DNA of 64,000 nucleotides, taken from positions 558,001-622,000 of the forward strand of contig JAJQJQ010000013.1 in the NCBI GenBank assembly GCA_028622995.1, in the 5' to 3' direction. A program made the translations under genes and the position numbers. Below the pieces are notes generated by a model. The model was not told the DNA's origin and did no database searches. It saw only the letters and a list, made by a program, of their open reading frames with translations. Origin of the DNA: Panagrolaimus kolymaensis (lineage: Eukaryota; Nematoda; Chromadorea; Rhabditida; Panagrolaimidae). Positions within the stretch are counted from its first letter, which is position 1; every line of letters begins with the position of its first letter. This document shows positions 1 to 12,150 of this stretch, one piece after another.

Positions 1-2
1 TG

Positions 3-128
3 ACAAATAATATGGAAAAGAAAAATGTATGGATTCAACCATCAAGAGATTTTGCTTATTCTGGATATCATTTAGTCTCTTTGTATTTTCTTATGCTTGT
101 TTTGTGTACTTTTTGTGTGTGTTTGTAA
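3..128 (+). CDS. Possible C-terminal exon of a gene entering from the left
   Basis: One frame is open from base 3 to a TAA at 126-128, giving 41 residues. The last 18 or so are strongly hydrophobic (Leu, Val, Phe, Cys), as in a C-terminal membrane anchor or a GPI-attachment signal. The stop overlaps an AATAAA at 127-132, which could serve as the polyadenylation signal. Only the end would lie in this window. A 41-codon open frame can arise by chance in AT-rich DNA, so the call is weak. No family is recognised. Confidence 0.3.
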   Translation, partial: TNNMEKKNVWIQPSRDFAYSGYHLVSLYFLMLVLCTFCVCL

Positions 129-978
129 TAAAGTTTCATCATTTTTTGTTGTAGTATTTCTTGTTTTCTTTTTTGTCGTTATGATAGATACCTTGTTACT
201 TAAAAAACTAAGTTAATGAAATTTCTAACTAACTAAGAGAGAAGGGAAAGTTAATGTTTGCCATAATTTGTAATATGAAAATTTAGAGTTTGAGACTATC
301 TTAGAGTCCTACCTTCCTTGAATTTTGTTTACTTATTCCGATTTTCGCCTTGTGGTAAATATTTATGATGAAAACCTTTAACACTAAAACAACATAAAAA
401 TGCTGAATAAAACATAGCTGAAAACTCGTGGATGGCTAACAGCTTGATTTCATTTGACTATTAGAGATTGCTGAATGGCTTTTAATGATTCTTTCAAAAT
501 TGTTTGAGTCTTTTATAACGTTCAGAAAATCGGTTGGATTTGCTTTTCACTCTTACTAATACTAATCACCGCAACAACTCAGGAAAGATGCTGAAATGAA
601 TGTTTGCTTGTCATGATTGTTCTAATGCATATCTCAAAATGTTTTTAAGCAATAAAAGTGATCGCGACTTTTGTGAGTAACTAGTACATAGTTTCTGCAC
701 CACCTCCATCATAATTACGATAAGATTATGGAGACTGTTCTTTCAAAACCTCTTCCAATGCTTGCAAAGGCATATGTACAACAACAAAAAAGTCAATTAT
801 TTATTACTTCTTAAACAAATAAAGTTACAGTCAATTAAACAAAAATAATATTAAAAAAAAGAGCTAACAATCTAAAGTAGCCTAAAGAGACAAAAGTACA
901 TAAACATAACTTGAAACAATAGATTGAAAGAGTGAACACAAGATGAACCATATTCAGTCAGAAGCACCAGGAACATAG
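129..978. other. Intergenic spacer, no supported gene
   Basis: AT-rich spacer between the possible gene end at the left edge and the 3' end of the duplicated-domain gene. Short open stretches occur on the minus strand around 690-775, but two competing frames are open there and neither can be tied to a neighbouring exon. Confidence 0.5.
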
Positions 979-1720
979 TTATAGCCGAAGAGGCTTTGGA
1001 GGATGATCAGGACGTTCGAATGGACGACGATAGTATGGTTTCTGAAAAACAAATGATTAAAATGAAAAAAAGATAAGAAAGTTAAAAAGATGTTTACTTT
1101 TGGTGCCCATGTGATCTTATCCCAATTTTCTTGATGTTCACGTCGCTTTTCAGGAGTATGAAGTGCATCCATAGCACGAACAATTCTATCAGGAGTGTTG
1201 TTGTTGTAAACGACCGATTCTTCATCTTCAAACAAGTTCTCAGCTGTTCTTAATTGAGGTGAATATTCCTGAAGAGATGAGACATGAATATTATGTTCAA
1301 AGCGTCTTGGTGACATAGAAATTGTTGCTTCAGCTTCTTGAGTAGCATCCATAATATCTTCGATACGAATTGATCGTTGAGCTGGACGTTCGAATGGACG
1401 ACGATAGAATGGTTTCTGAAAAATGATTTAGAATGAAAAGATGAGAAAGTTAAAAAGATGTTTACTTTTGGTGCCCATGTGATCTTATCCCAATTTTCAT
1501 GATGTCCGCGTTGCTTTTCAGGAGTATGAAGTGCATCCATAGCACGAGCAATTCTATCAGGAGTTTTGTTGTTGTAAGCGACCGATCCTTCATCTTCAAA
1601 CAAGTTCTCAGCTATTCTTGATTGAGGTGAATATACGTGAAGAGATGAGACACGAATATTCTGTTCAAAGCGTCTAGGCGACATTGATATTGTTGCTTCA
1701 GGTTGTTGAGTAGCAGCCAT
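979..1720 (-). CDS. Uncharacterised protein made of two tandem copies of one ~85-residue unit
   Basis: Function unknown. Three exons read from 1720 leftward: 1466-1720, 1098-1415 and 979-1041, joined in phase 0 at both introns, giving about 211 residues. Exon 1 and the second part of exon 2 encode two copies of an 85-residue unit that agree at 69 of 85 positions. Each copy ends in the residues DKITWAPK followed by an intron and then a basic tail (KPFYRRPFERP in copy 1, KPYYRRPFERP in copy 2). The repeat period is 368 bp and includes the intron, so an exon plus its intron was duplicated. The start is the first ATG of copy 1. An in-frame ATG opens copy 2 at 1352. The frame stays open upstream to about 1858, but an ATG at 1720 in the same context as copy 2 is the better start. 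There is no signal peptide or membrane segment. The protein is charged, with Arg/Glu-rich stretches. Confidence 0.7.
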
Positions 1721-2017
1721 GATTGGAAGATGTTCAAAGGTAATGAAGAAGGAAAAGTAATACCGATGAAAGAAGAGAAGATGAACGTTGTTCAACAAAA
1801 ATGCTTGAAGCAATGAATGAAAATGAAGAGGAAAGCGAAGCACAATAAACGAGCCCATTCATTTTTCTCACCTTTGCGTGTCGAGAGAAAAATGTCTTTC
1901 AAATTTGAATAACCTTTTTTATTGAAACTTTTCTGATTTGCAAAAAAGGGTTGCTACTTTATTGTTGTTATAAATCTTTCACAAAAATTTAAAGATGTTT
2001 TATCAAATTCTTTCTTA

Positions 2018-2788
2018 TCAATCAATCAATCCATCCCTGTTTTTATCCATATCAGTAAACCATTTGGAATCTTGTTCAAGGGTAGTTGTTGTATTAGGAC
2101 CATGTTGGTAAAGATAATCAAGGGATTCCAATTTAGTAATAGCACCATCACCATCTTTATCCATTTCATTAAACTGATTTTCTGAATGGGTTTGTTGCCG
2201 TTTAGAAAATGATGCTTAAAAAATATAACAACAATTTTAATAACTCATTATAAATTTTTGTAGTGATGTTTGAATGGAAACTTACAACAAACTCTGCATT
2301 CCCCATCACAATTGCAGCAAAAGCTAAGAGAAAAAAAGGATTAAATAAAAGTTTTGGTAACTTCTAAAAAGCTTACATATTGCATGATCCTGTTGCACAA
2401 CCACTAAATAAACTGGATTCTCGAAGGAAGCAAAATGCTTGAGACTTAATAAATTTCATTAATTTGTTAGTTGTTTGATTTTGTTGTCATTAACTTACAA
2501 CATGAATCTTCATTAAGTGTATGCCAAAGAGGAAACAACGATGAGGGGAAATACGTTTCATGTTGCTTATAAAAAATTGCTTTACATTTGTAACTAAACA
2601 AAAACCAAAATGGGTAAAAAAGAACTGGGAGAATCCACAAAAATAAATTTCCTCGATAGGCATCCAAGTCCTTGTAATTAATAAAAGGAAATTGATTTGA
2701 TTCTCTGCTTGCTTTAAAAGCTTGTCTGATTGAATGGTTTAATAAAGCAATGCCAACAAACGCTATGCTACTACCACAAAATGATGAC
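2018..2788 (-). CDS. Secreted cysteine-rich EF-hand protein with a broken last calcium loop
   Basis: Likely a secreted or luminal calcium-binding protein. Well-supported exons, read leftward: up to 2499, then 2377-2437, 2286-2323 and 2018-2214, all phase-consistent. They encode a Cys-rich stretch (FCCNCDGECRVC) followed by two EF-hands. The first loop is canonical (DKDGDGAITKLE). The second starts DKNRDGLID and then meets TGA at 2018-2020. There the coding strand has a run of three ATTG units; with two units the frame would run on through a normal loop (KKEF) for about 20 more residues. The 5' end is uncertain. The frame is open up to 2788, and an internal segment near 2600-2650 could be either a hydrophobic signal/anchor or a 45-nt intron with a weak GTGG donor. 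No ATG fixes the start. It may be a recent pseudogene, a truncated gene or an assembly error. Confidence 0.6.
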
Positions 2789-3037
2789 CTTGATTATTAA
2801 CCATTTTATACAATAACATGAGCAAAGCCATTCATCTAATCTTCGAAGAACTGATTCTAGTTTGCCAAAGCTTGATAAAAACATAATCACTAAATCTGAT
2901 TTTGGTAATTATAAACAAACAAACAAAAAATACACAGAAACAAATTTTTTTACAATCATTTATTCAGTGAATACAAATTACAAAGGAAAGAATAATACAT
3001 ACAAAGATGAAATATTGAGCTAACATCCACATGAGAA

Positions 3038-5001
3038 TCAAGGAAGAGTAAAATAAGTTTCAACTAAGAATGGAGGCGGTGGAGATTTCTCACCAGGTGA
3101 AAGAATTTTGAATAAGCCTTCGAAATCAGGTCGAATTTCCGTCTCTTGGGTAAAGCATAATACCATTACAGATTTGATAACATCTGGAGTTCCTTCAGGA
3201 GCAGCCATTGGTAATTCTTTTGATAAAATCTGAAAAGAAAGAGCAATTAAAAAGGATAATTCAAAGCAGCAAACTTACTTTTACTTTAGCTTCAGCATTG
3301 CTCATTCCAGGAAATGGATCAGTTTTACAGTAAGTGAAAATTTCCCAAATCATGATACCAAAAGACCATACGTCAGATTTCTATAAAGGTGATGATTAGA
3401 AAGCGATAAAAGGATAAAAAGAAAACATACCGTTGAAAATTCTCCTTTGCTCAAAACTTCAGGCGCCAACCATTTAACAGGCATATTCTTGAGCTTATCC
3501 AATTTGAGAACATTTTGATCAGAGACGCTTAAACCAAAATCGCTAATTTTGACTTCATCATTTGGTCCAAGTAAGCAGTTTCGTGCAGCGATATCTGAAA
3601 AACAACAATACAGTATGTAGTGATAACTTACAATGAATGAGAAGGAAAACAATCATAGCAACAAAACTTGAAGTTATTTCACCGTCATCGAAAAATGATG
3701 CAAAAGTTCAAATCATACCTCTGTGGATAATCTAAAAAAGGAATAAGCAATTATTTGGATAAAATTATGGATAAAACATACCTTCCTTGCAGCTAGATAA
3801 TACATTCCACGACATCCACCAGTGACATAGTCGATTAATTTTTCTTTAGGTAATGTTGGATTGTCTTGTAGTTTGTTCTTTAAGCATCCATTAGCTGCAA
3901 GTTCGAGAATAATCTGCAATAAAGAACGATTAAAGAGAGGCATACAAATGAGTAATATTACCATGATAGGTTCTTCTTGCACAGCGACACCAATAAGTCG
4001 AACAATGTTTGGATGCTAAAACGTGATAATAAAGAAGATGAACGATAGCATAAAGTTGAAAAACATACATCGAAACGTCGCATGAGTTTTGCTTCTTTCA
4101 TAAATTCTGCTCGTTGTTTCTTGTTCAATGCTGCACCTTTGAGTTTTTTCACAGCGACATCGGTTGCATGTTGATCTTTGTCAAAGACTTTACCCATATG
4201 AACATCACCAAATGCACCACCACCGAGCTTTTTGCCAACTTCTATGTGCTAAAAATGAATAGCATTAGGTTAACGAAGCATTAAACAAGCAAAACAATAT
4301 GGTAAAACCTTATATGAATCAAAAATGGAAAAGTAAACTAACTTCATGAAGAATATAATATTCAGGTCTTACAACAGCTTTAACCAAAACAGCACCATCA
4401 CCCTGAATTGGGATCTTGGTTTCAATGTGCTCATCGATGAGTGCATTCAGAGTGGTTCTCTTCATATCTTTCAGCCACCATTTTTGATCTTTGTAGTTTA
4501 GCAGAATATGACGAACCCTTCCTTTGTTCATGACGGAGACAACATATCGAGATTTTCCCTTGATATCAGTTTTTCTTACCAGGAAATCACCTTCAGAACT
4601 CAAGAGATCAGCCACTTCATCACGTGGGATCAAGCCATGATACCAGTCATATTGGATCAATACTTTAGAGGTTTCATCTACCAAACGTGTAAATATTGTT
4701 TCTTGACCATGTTCAGCAGTTTTGGTGGTGTTGTCTTGAGTTTTGGTTGTTTCTTCATCCGTAGTTCTTCGCTTCTTTCGATTCTTCAAAGTAGGAACTT
4801 CTTCTTTTGTTCCAACTTCTTTGGCTTTTTCTTGAGAAAGATCCACCTTTTTTGCTTTCCGTGCTGATTTGTTCTTTCTTCTAAAAAATGAAAGGATTTA
4901 ATGTGAACTTCAAACATCCAACAATACAAAAGTGAATAAAGAAAAAAGGTTTGCAAATGAAAGCAATAAAGAAGAAAGCAAACATACTTAACAAACGACA
5001 T
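3038..5001 (-). CDS. SH2-domain non-receptor tyrosine kinase, Fer/SPE-8-like
   Basis: Cytoplasmic protein-tyrosine kinase. Nine exons read leftward: 4988-5001, 4343-4880, 4069-4248, 3962-4015, 3782-3913, 3719-3731, 3431-3594, 3279-3380 and 3038-3229, giving about 462 residues. The N-terminus (residues 1-80) is basic and Thr/Lys-rich. An SH2 domain follows at about 84-172 (WYHGLIPRDE, FLVR). The kinase domain at about 185-445 has the Gly loop GGGAFGDV, the catalytic Lys in VAVKKL, HRDIAARN, DFGLS and LAPE, so it looks active. The compact SH2-kinase layout without an F-BAR region, and the HRDIAARN loop, match the expanded nematode Fer-like kinases, several of which act in sperm. The 14-nt first coding exon and the 13-nt exon carrying part of the HRD motif are unusually small but keep frame exactly. 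Family is certain; the one-to-one orthologue is not. Confidence 0.9.
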
Positions 5002-8000
5002 GATGATGATGATGAAGTTGGATTTTGAAGAGTTCTTCTTTTTTTCTTTTGATTTGATTCGCCGAATTTTTGACACAGGAGCGGAAGAGAACGTCGTCGA
5101 CCTTCTTTCACTGACGAATGATCGAACAAATGACTGACTGATTCGTTTTCAACAAAAAATGAAGCAAACAATTTTTAGGCTGAAAAATCATTCAAATTTT
5201 TGCAAAACTTCTGTGTAAGAGAATTTTTTGTGTGTGAAAGTTTGATTTTACACGCATGTTATTTTGTTGGAGCATAAAAAATATGTAAAAATTATGCTTT
5301 CCAAATTATCCTTTTAATTAGGCCATCAAACTACTTTTTTTCTTCTAGGGCTTCTAAAAATCTTTCTTTAAAGCAAAAGCTTCCTTCTTTAGAGCTAACT
5401 ACTTTTTTGTAACAATAAAAGCGTTGTTTTACTTGGTTGGTTTATTGTTATCAATCGAATTGCCATCACCAACAACAACATAAACATCGTCGCCGATGAG
5501 TAAAATGTTTGTTTCTTTTAACATTGTTTGTAACAATTTTTTCTCTCACAATAAACTCGATATAAAATTACATATGTAACTAACTTATCGTTATCTTTTA
5601 ACTAATTGAAGGAGTATGGTTGTCAATGAAAATGGGGATTTAATTGGAGTCTTTTGAATTATAAGTAACTAAAGATTGGTTTTGTTCGAGATGAATAAGC
5701 TTTAGATTGTTTCATGACTAAAAACTACTGGAATATCTGCTGATGGCAATTCTTATATCAAGTTTAAAATAATTTTTTCAAGATGATTAAATTACAAAAA
5801 AGTGGAAAGAACAAAAACATTTTGTTTATTTGTAAGGTTGGATTCAATTTGAAGGGGAATTATTAACTAAATAACTTTTTATGCAATCAAAATAATGGAT
5901 GCAAAGCATAAACGAAACATTTTTATTTTCACTATGTCTTTATTTAGTGAAGATGTTTTTCAAGGACTAGAAAAAATGAAGAGTATTATGATGTTACTTT
6001 GAGTCATAAAAACGTTGGTGACTTGAAGCATTTTTTTAAGTTAAACTAACTAACAATTTTCATTTCATGTTTTTGTAAACAAAATGGAGTTGTATTAAAG
6101 GGTAATTAATTAGTTGGTGCATGGCTTTGGTTTGAAAGGAATTCAATGGCTTTAGATGATTTGCTGACAGCATTCCTCATCATTATTTTTATTATGATAT
6201 GATTTTTCTTTCAAAGTTTACCGATTGGAAGTTGTTGATCTTTTTTTTTTATCTTGAACACACAACAGTGAAAGAAAAAAAATTATGGTCAACGATACCT
6301 TATTCGTTAAAACAAAAATTGGAGATACAAAAAATCTCCTTTTTTTACTGTATGTTTTTTTTTTAATTTTTTCACAAAGATTTTTTTTCAATGCTAGAAG
6401 CATCCATGCAAAAGCCTTTTAGCAGCTACTCACTCCTCCGTAAAGCCACAACATACAAATATGGTTGCAAATGTTAAAGTGCCCTAGTTTTTTTTGTTTA
6501 CAAAATCAAAGTTCGATTACTTAATTATTTTTGCTTTTTAATTTATTAAATGACTTTTCTTCTTTTTTCTCGTCGTCGATGGCTCACACTTAAAAGCTTA
6601 AAACAAACCGATGATCAAAAGTGCAATTTTTTTTTATTTTTTGCAAGATTTTTTGATTGTTGTTAGAAGATTTATTTATTTATGTTTTTGTATTGTTGAG
6701 GGAGGAGATAAGAAGAAAAAGAAGAAGCATTTAATCCAGAGATTATTTATTCCATTTTTGAGTATGTAAGTAAAATGCTTTTATGGTTGGATAAAAAAAT
6801 TCAATTTTGTTTGTGTACTTATTTTTTTTGTTGTTGTAAAGAACCCAAAAGCACTTTAAAAAAATTTATCCTCCTTTTTTTTCAGATGGTCGGTAGAAAT
6901 GTATCGTCTTCATTTGGGGTAAAATAAAGTCATATTTTTTTCTTGGATTTTATTTTTTTCATTTTTTTAGATCTCTGCCAAGTGTATTGAAAAGTGAAGG
7001 TGCAATAATTGCTGCTTTTTTTAAATTCATAAATTTGTTGAACGTTTTTATTTTTAAAAGGCTGGACAAAAATTTATTAAAATTTTTTAAAAGACAAAAT
7101 ACTGTTTCGATAGTTTCGAAAATAATAATTGCGATGTCGCATCAATTAACTAATTTTACCGAAGGACTTTTTTCTAGAAATAATAAATCACCAATTTTTT
7201 TCCAAAACAAAAGTTATATTAATTTTTTTATAAATTTTCGAGTTTGCACTTTTAAATTAATTTTCATTTGTAATCTTTCAACTTTTATTTTTCCCATTTA
7301 ATTACGTAGCTCGTTTTTTTAAAAGAAAATATATTTATTTCTTTGGGTAAATTGAGTTTAAAAAAAAATGAAAGAAAAAGTTTATTAAAAATTGTTTACC
7401 ACTTTCCCGCTATATTCAATATTGGCACGCAGCATTTAATATTTGTATGTTTAGTTTATTTTCCCATAAAACAAATAAATGTTTCATTAAAATTAATATT
7501 TTCATTACTTTTTTGTGAACGTTCTTTAATTTTTTTTATTTCTTAAAACAAAATTATGTCATTTTACAGGTGGGTTTGCTGGCATATAATTTTCTTTTTA
7601 TTATCATTTTATATAATATTGGGAGCAAAAGAGTAAAAACTTAATTTCTATTTTTCAAAAAAAAGTTTTTCTTGGAAAACTAACAAAGTTATGAAGAAAT
7701 TCTCTCTTTTTTTCTGACAAAGTTTTTTCCTTTATTAATTAATTATATGTTATTATTGTAAGCTAAGATGAAAGCTCATTCATTCATCCATTTTTATGAG
7801 GTTTTTTTTCTTGTAAACCATAAAGAACTTTCATTAGCTTTTTTTAATGAGTTTCATAATAACTAAGAAAAAGTCATAAAATCGGTTTATTAAAGTGATG
7901 GTTGAAAAGTTAAAAATGCGCTACCATAACTTTTTACATATCTTTGATTGAAATTTTTCTAATATTTCGTTCTTCTTTTTTTGTTTATAGTTCATGGAAA

Positions 8001-11000
8001 GCATTTTCTCCTTTAAATGTTATCTCTGAATAGCTCAAATAAATATCAATGATTAAATTAAGTAAAAAAAAGAGCAAAACTTAAATGTATTTTTTGTTTA
8101 ATTTTCCTGATCACTTTTTTAAAATCTACCGTTATTTTTTCGTTTTAAAGAAAGTTTTTTTGACCATCTAAAAACCGGTAACTATTTTTTAATCATAAGT
8201 CTTTTGCTAGTTTTACTTTGGGTTCTTTCTAACGGCGGCTTTTCGTTTTTCTTCAAAGTTTTGATAAGCTGTGAACAACAAAAAGGAAACACAAAAATTG
8301 AAGATTACTACTATCAATCAAAAAGAAGCTTTACTCAGCTAAACTAAAATTTACTTCGTTGGATGAATCATTTTTAGTAATATTATATTTTTTTTAATTT
8401 CTAAAATGGAAAAAATTTCAGAATTTTTAATGTTTTTCCATTTTGCAGAAAAGAATTAAATATTTAGACCCCAAAATTACTTTTTTAAATTCTTTTCTTA
8501 ATTAAATGTACCATTTTTTTTTCTCTCACTCATCCTAGAAGAGTAGTTAAGGGTTGCTTAGATCCAAAAAAATGCAAATTTCTTTTCTAACCCTCGTTAA
8601 AAACACGTGAATGAGAAAAACATAATTTTCTTGTCTTTTTTTCCTTCTTCCACCACTTTATTTTTTTCTTTTCTTTCTGTCATCTACAAACTCTTGGGTA
8701 AAAATAAAAAAGCCGAGAGTGGTCTAAAATATAAAAAAAATATGCAAGAGCGACGATGACAACCAACAACCTTTTTTTCCATCTTTCTTTCTTTTCTTTC
8801 TTTCCAAAAAATATATTGTGTTGTTGCTTTGGTTAATCATATACGCAACAACAAAAAGTGAACTTTGATGCCTCCCCTTTTTTCCAATTTACTTACTTAT
8901 TTATACGTTGCTGCTGCTTTTTTTCCGTGAGAGGGTTTCTCTATGTGCGCCCGTCTGTCTTTCTGTTTGTGTATGTCTGTGTACATAGTAGTCATCATCA
9001 GTAAAGAGAGTTTAGCAGAGACGCATTTTGCCGCTGTTGCGAAAATGGAAAATGAGAGAAAGGAAGAAAAAAAAACTTTAGTTGCCTTTACAGAACATAT
9101 ATACGGAAGCCATGCCGTCGTCTTCGTCGCGAGGATGTTGAAGTCGGACTTTTTTCACTATCTTTAATGTGCGTTGCATTTATTTTTTTAGTCTTTCCAC
9201 AAAAAAGAATAAAACGTGGCTGTATGTTTGTATATTGGCCAAGTAAGCAACAGCAGCGTGTTTTTGCATCGGTTTTCTTCTTTTAAAAGCAAAAAAAAAA
9301 CTTTTTCTCTCTTTGTTAGTGAGCGAACAGAACATTGATGTATGTGTGTCTTTGTTATATGTGGAGACACATATTTTTTCCTTCTCACTTTTTTTCTTTT
9401 TTTCTCTTCGTTCACGCTTTTTTAAATAATTTTTTTGACCTTTTTTTCTGCAATTTTTTATCATTATTCCTTGGCATTAATGAAAATATAAAAAGCCCAT
9501 ACTACTAAAAATAGTTGGGGATAATAAAGCTATTAAAGTCTATGGTTTTGAAATTTACAAAGTTCTAAAAAGTTAACGTTTGTGAAATTGCAACATTTTT
9601 TTCGTTTTTTTTTGTGTGTCCAAAAATATATTATTGAGGCCTTTTTTATTCCATTTTTTTCTCGAGTTTTGCAAAAAAAAAATTTGTGTCCAAAATTTCA
9701 AAGCCTTTCTTTTCCATTCCATTTTTATTTCGACGTTAACGTTCGGGTTCCTTTTTTTTATTTTGCTCAGTTTTGTCATATCACATGTCTTTTTTTCTTT
9801 TTCTTTTTTCTTTCACTTTTTTTCACAACCAACCATTTTTCCTTTAACTTCTTATCAACTTAATCGGTTTTTTTTCTTATTTCTTTTGCTGGTTGATTCT
9901 TGGTTTTACATACTTTCTGCTTTGTGATTAGTGAAAAAAGAAAATTATTTTTTTATAAAGTACTTTGCTCTCTTTTGCTCACTTTCATATTTCTCTGTTT
10001 TTTCTCTCTCGTGATTTTAATCTATTGTTGCTGCACCGTTTTGTTAGTAGTTTTTTTTTGTTTCTCTCTTCTTCCTGTTATTATTTATTGATTTTGTTGT
10101 ATTTATTACAAACAAACAAAAAATGAGCGATGAACTAATAGCTGTTTTCATATTTAGATGGTTGATTTTTTGTTTAAGGATTTCCGTAGGGTTGTTTAAT
10201 GGATTAAAAATTCCCTCAACAAATGTCAGGCTCAAACCAAGCAAATCATTTTTTAAGATTTTCGTTTTATGAAGGCATAATTTTTGGTTGAATTTTAAAA
10301 TAACTTTAAACAAAAAAGTTAATCTTTATGAACTTGGATTCTGCTTTTTTAAATTAATAAAATTTGCTTTTTACGCTTTGCAAACAAAAGTTATTAACGA
10401 ATAAATCACACTTTAATTTTTTTTAAAAACCCCAACAGCTTAATTAACTTTTTTTTGCATTTGCAGCTGCTAAAACATTAAAGCATTCAATATAACAATA
10501 TACCACACAAAATTAATTTAGAGTTGTTTTTCAATTTAGTTTTATACCTCCCCCATAAAAATCAAACCATATTTTTAGTTTTGAAAACATTCATATTTTA
10601 ATCAATGATGTTTACGCTTTATAAAACATGTAAAATATTTAATTAATTAACTAAAATTTGATTGGACTTCTTCGCTGTTTTTCACGACATATTGCTTTTT
10701 GCCCACTAGTTTCAGAATGTTTTAATTTAATCAGATACATTTAATTTGACGTTAAACTATACTTTTTGAACATTTTTTTTAAAATGTTTGTTATAAGCGG
10801 CTTTTATTTTAAAACAAAAAGTAATTAACGTCAAGGGGCTTTCTCAACATTTTTTCTTTCGAATTAAGCACAAACTACAAAGTTGCGCATTAATATACAT
10901 ATTACCTTTTAAACATAATTACGAGCGACGTTTTATTTTTTGTTTCTAAACTTTTCTTTTATAATTTTTTATTATGCAAAAAAAACTTTTTTTCGTCTCG

Positions 11001-12150
11001 TTGTTTCCATAATTCTTTTTATTTTTATTTCCACCTGCTTTTTTTTATTTAGTTAATGTTCAATGAGCTAACCTCTTTTAGCTAGAAAAAAAAATGAAAC
11101 AAATCTCTCTGTGTGATTTTATTTTTCCTTTAAAAAACTTTTCTAATGGATTTTGAAAATAAAATTCTCATCATACACCAGTTTTAATCTTAAAAAAATC
11201 CAAAATATTTTCTTATAATTTATTCAAATATTAAAAGTAGTTTAAAACCATTCTCACAAGACCATATCCATATTTTTAAAATTTTTTTATATCTGTAAAC
11301 AAACCTCTTAAATATACAAAATAAACAAATCTTCTTTTTTTTGAGAAGATTAACTCTTTTTTTTTCTTCCCACGTGGCTATCATATGTATTTTCTGTTTA
11401 TGGAATCCATTTTATTTTTTAAACTTCTTTAAAAAAATAAATAAATAAAAGCTTTTAACGAAGAGAAGGGCAAAAAAAGGAAGATAAAAGTTTCTTCTTC
11501 GGATTTTTCTAATTCTATGCTCCTCCATGATTTTTTTGCCGCTGCCTCAAATGGTTTCTATTTTGGTTTATTTATGTATTTATTTTCTTTAAATTTTATC
11601 GCCTGCTTTTTTAAATATTAATTTCATAACCTACAAAAATAACTTATTTCGTTTTGTTGTGACAAAGATTCTTAATTATCATATATCGTTTTTTTACAGT
11701 GCAACAACAACAGCTCAATCGCCTGCTTCATATTTTTTTTGACGTGGTTATTAAAGTTTGGAATATAACTTAACTTGACGACGACGACCACCAAAAGAAA
11801 AAAGTAACAAGAAAAAACTTTGGCCTTTTTTACATAGCAACGCCACGAATCAAGACAGAGCAAAAATATTTTTGCTCCATAAAAATCGTGTCACCGCGAA
11901 AAAAAATTGGACACATAGTTAAAATAATTTAAAATTTATTTTTCTATTGCTTCTGATTTGTTTAAAAAAAATTGTTGTAAGCGACGGGTTAATATTATTA
12001 TTATTAATATTTTTATGACGGATTTCGTTATTAATAATTAATTACCTCAAATAAGAAAATTGTGTGAAGAAGGATTTTTTTTTGAAAGAAGCTAAAAAAG
12101 AAGGTTAAATTTATTGCACTGGAAAAGCAGAAAAAGATAAAGAAAAAATA
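5002..12150. other. Gene-poor 7-kb spacer upstream of nuclear receptor 1
   Basis: Very AT-rich DNA with long T and A runs. Short open frames on both strands (for example near 6987-7301, 8943-9167 and 9582-9927) are Phe/Lys/Leu-rich translations of homopolymer tracts with no splice context or domain. The stretch probably holds the promoter and untranslated 5' part of the receptor gene, since a far-upstream start is common for such genes, but I see no defined element. Confidence 0.5.

Noticed and set aside
690..775. Minus-strand stretch reading MPLQALEEVLKEQS and then a Gly-rich run
   Set aside because: Broken by a stop, another frame over the same bases is also open, and no splice junction links it to a neighbour.
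6987..7301. Plus-strand 104-codon open frame in the gene desert
   Set aside because: Composition is Phe/Lys/Asn-rich from T and A runs; no start context, splice site or domain.
8943..9167. Plus-strand 74-codon open frame with a signal-peptide-like start
   Set aside because: No homologue or splice evidence; could equally be untranslated leader of the receptor gene.
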